Part shown: positions 5,951 to 6,226 of the stretch, piece after piece
Position numbering within the stretch: position 1 is the stretch's first letter
How the letters are laid out: the number at the start of each line of letters is the position of its first letter
Source: SXPK01 sp041168165
GTDB taxonomy: Bacteria > Planctomycetota > UBA1135 > UBA2386
Length of the DNA stretch: 6,226 bases
Direction: 5' to 3'
NCBI GenBank assembly: GCA_041168165.1
Contig: JBEELK010000039.1
Coordinates: 1 to 6,226 of the forward strand
The notes under the pieces: model-generated
Told to the model about the DNA's origin: nothing
Database searches by the model: none
What the model saw: only the letters and a program-made list of their open reading frames with translations
Program-made: the position numbers and the translations under genes

Positions 5951-6226
5951 TCTCGTCTCCGGGGCGTCGATCCGATGCTGCGTGCGACGCGCTGTCTTTG
6001 CTATCGCCGCCTTCTACGCGGCGTCCGCCTCGCGGCGAACAAACGCCGCGTTGGCTCTTGGCTACGAAGTCCAGGATCTTCTGACACGCGGGCTCATTCG
6101 CGAGCGGCGTGTTGCGGACCGCTTCGAGCCGTTGTTGCAGCGTGCCATTGCGCCAGAACAGCAAGCGGAACACGCGCTTGATCTGGCTCTTCTGCTCGGC
6201 GGTGTATTGGTTGCGCTGCAGGCCGA
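5934..6226 (-). CDS. lpxA: LpxA, UDP-N-acetylglucosamine acyltransferase, C-terminal part (5' end outside window)
   Basis: The open frame enters at the window edge and reads 96 residues to TGA at 5934. The visible part starts GLQRNQYTAEQKSQIKRVFR, continues LLFWRNGTLQQRLEAVRN and reaches ILDFVAKSQRGV. This matches the helical C-terminal domain of LpxA (compare the family pattern GL.R.GFS.E....I..A..L.FRSG..L..A......FI..S.RGI). LpxA transfers an R-3-hydroxyacyl chain from acyl carrier protein to UDP-GlcNAc, the first step of lipid A synthesis in the cytoplasm; the catalytic left-handed helix lies outside the window. The family usually stops just after the RGI motif. Here about 34 extra residues follow (from about residue 63), rich in Gly, Arg, Asp and Ser, and they overlap the start of the M16-like gene by 17 bases. 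The GTG at 6173 is an internal Val codon, not a start. The partial nature limits certainty slightly. Confidence 0.82.
   Translation of the reverse strand, partial: GLQRNQYTAEQKSQIKRVFRLLFWRNGTLQQRLEAVRNTPLANEPACQKILDFVAKSQRGVCSPRGGRRVEGGDSKDSASHAASDRRPGDENAQDR
5957..5960 (-). promoter_or_regulatory. Ribosome binding site of the exported M16-like gene
   Basis: GGAG on the minus strand, six bases before the ATG at 5950. This is the same motif and spacing as for the next gene, and it favours this start over the internal Met codon 16. The site lies inside the lpxA reading frame, which continues past it to 5934. Confidence 0.65.
6031..6050. other. Perfect GC-rich inverted repeat inside the lpxA tail
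   Basis: CGCGGCG, six bases AACAAA, then CGCCGCG: a perfect 7-base stem with a 6-base loop. It sits exactly where LpxA homologues end (the RGV...SPRGG codons). There is no T-run after it in either direction, so it is not a classical terminator. It may be coincidental in a GC-rich sequence, or a remnant of a 3' structure now read as coding. Confidence 0.45.

Noticed and set aside
5934..6173. A separate small gene starting at GTG 6173
   Set aside because: The frame is open upstream to the window edge and the upstream residues continue the LpxA C-terminal pattern, so the GTG is an internal codon.
5372..6181. Plus-strand open frame opposite the lpxA end and the M16-like gene
   Set aside because: Its translation is Arg/Ala/Cys-rich. 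The opposite strand encodes recognisable LpxA and M16 sequence with a good ribosome site.

Overview
The window comes from a GC-rich genome of a bacterium with an outer membrane. The evidence is the C-terminal end of a lipid A biosynthesis acyltransferase (LpxA), a lipoprotein signal peptide, and a secreted protein with beta-barrel character. Start sites follow short GGAG-type Shine-Dalgarno motifs on the minus strand, and genes are packed with 4-base and 17-base overlaps. The phylum cannot be fixed from sequence alone. Planctomycetota or another GC-rich diderm lineage such as Myxococcota or Acidobacteriota would fit, and this is an inference only.

Layout: the window holds two convergent blocks. 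The plus-strand block (1-2290) starts with the last codons of an unidentified gene. That gene overlaps by ATGA a GT-B family 4 glycosyltransferase (45-1058) resembling the GLT1D1/SenB-type enzymes. Next comes a secreted, probably outer-membrane beta-barrel protein of unknown function (about 1133-2290). The minus-strand block reads from 6226 down to 2355: the 3' end of lpxA, then two M16 (insulinase/pitrilysin) family proteins, the first exported by an ordinary signal peptide and the second a probable lipoprotein. The three genes overlap (17 bases, then 4 bases) and look co-transcribed. The blocks meet at 2289-2361, in three GC-rich tandem repeat units each ending in CTAGAG.

The most interesting content is the M16 pair. 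M16 heterodimers normally combine one active HxxEH subunit with one inactive partner. Here the first protein (481 aa) has lost every recognisable zinc ligand and the catalytic Glu. The second (717 aa) keeps both zinc His but has HLLAH instead of HxxEH, a change explained by one base. The second also carries a C-terminal domain of about 200 residues resembling LolA/LolB-type lipoprotein-sorting folds. A pseudoprotease pair in the envelope, fused to a possible lipid- or lipoprotein-binding domain and encoded directly after lpxA, is a reasonable candidate for an undescribed non-proteolytic envelope system, but its function is inferred. No mobile elements, CRISPR arrays, tRNA or rRNA genes were seen, and no stretch over 300 bases lacks a gene.
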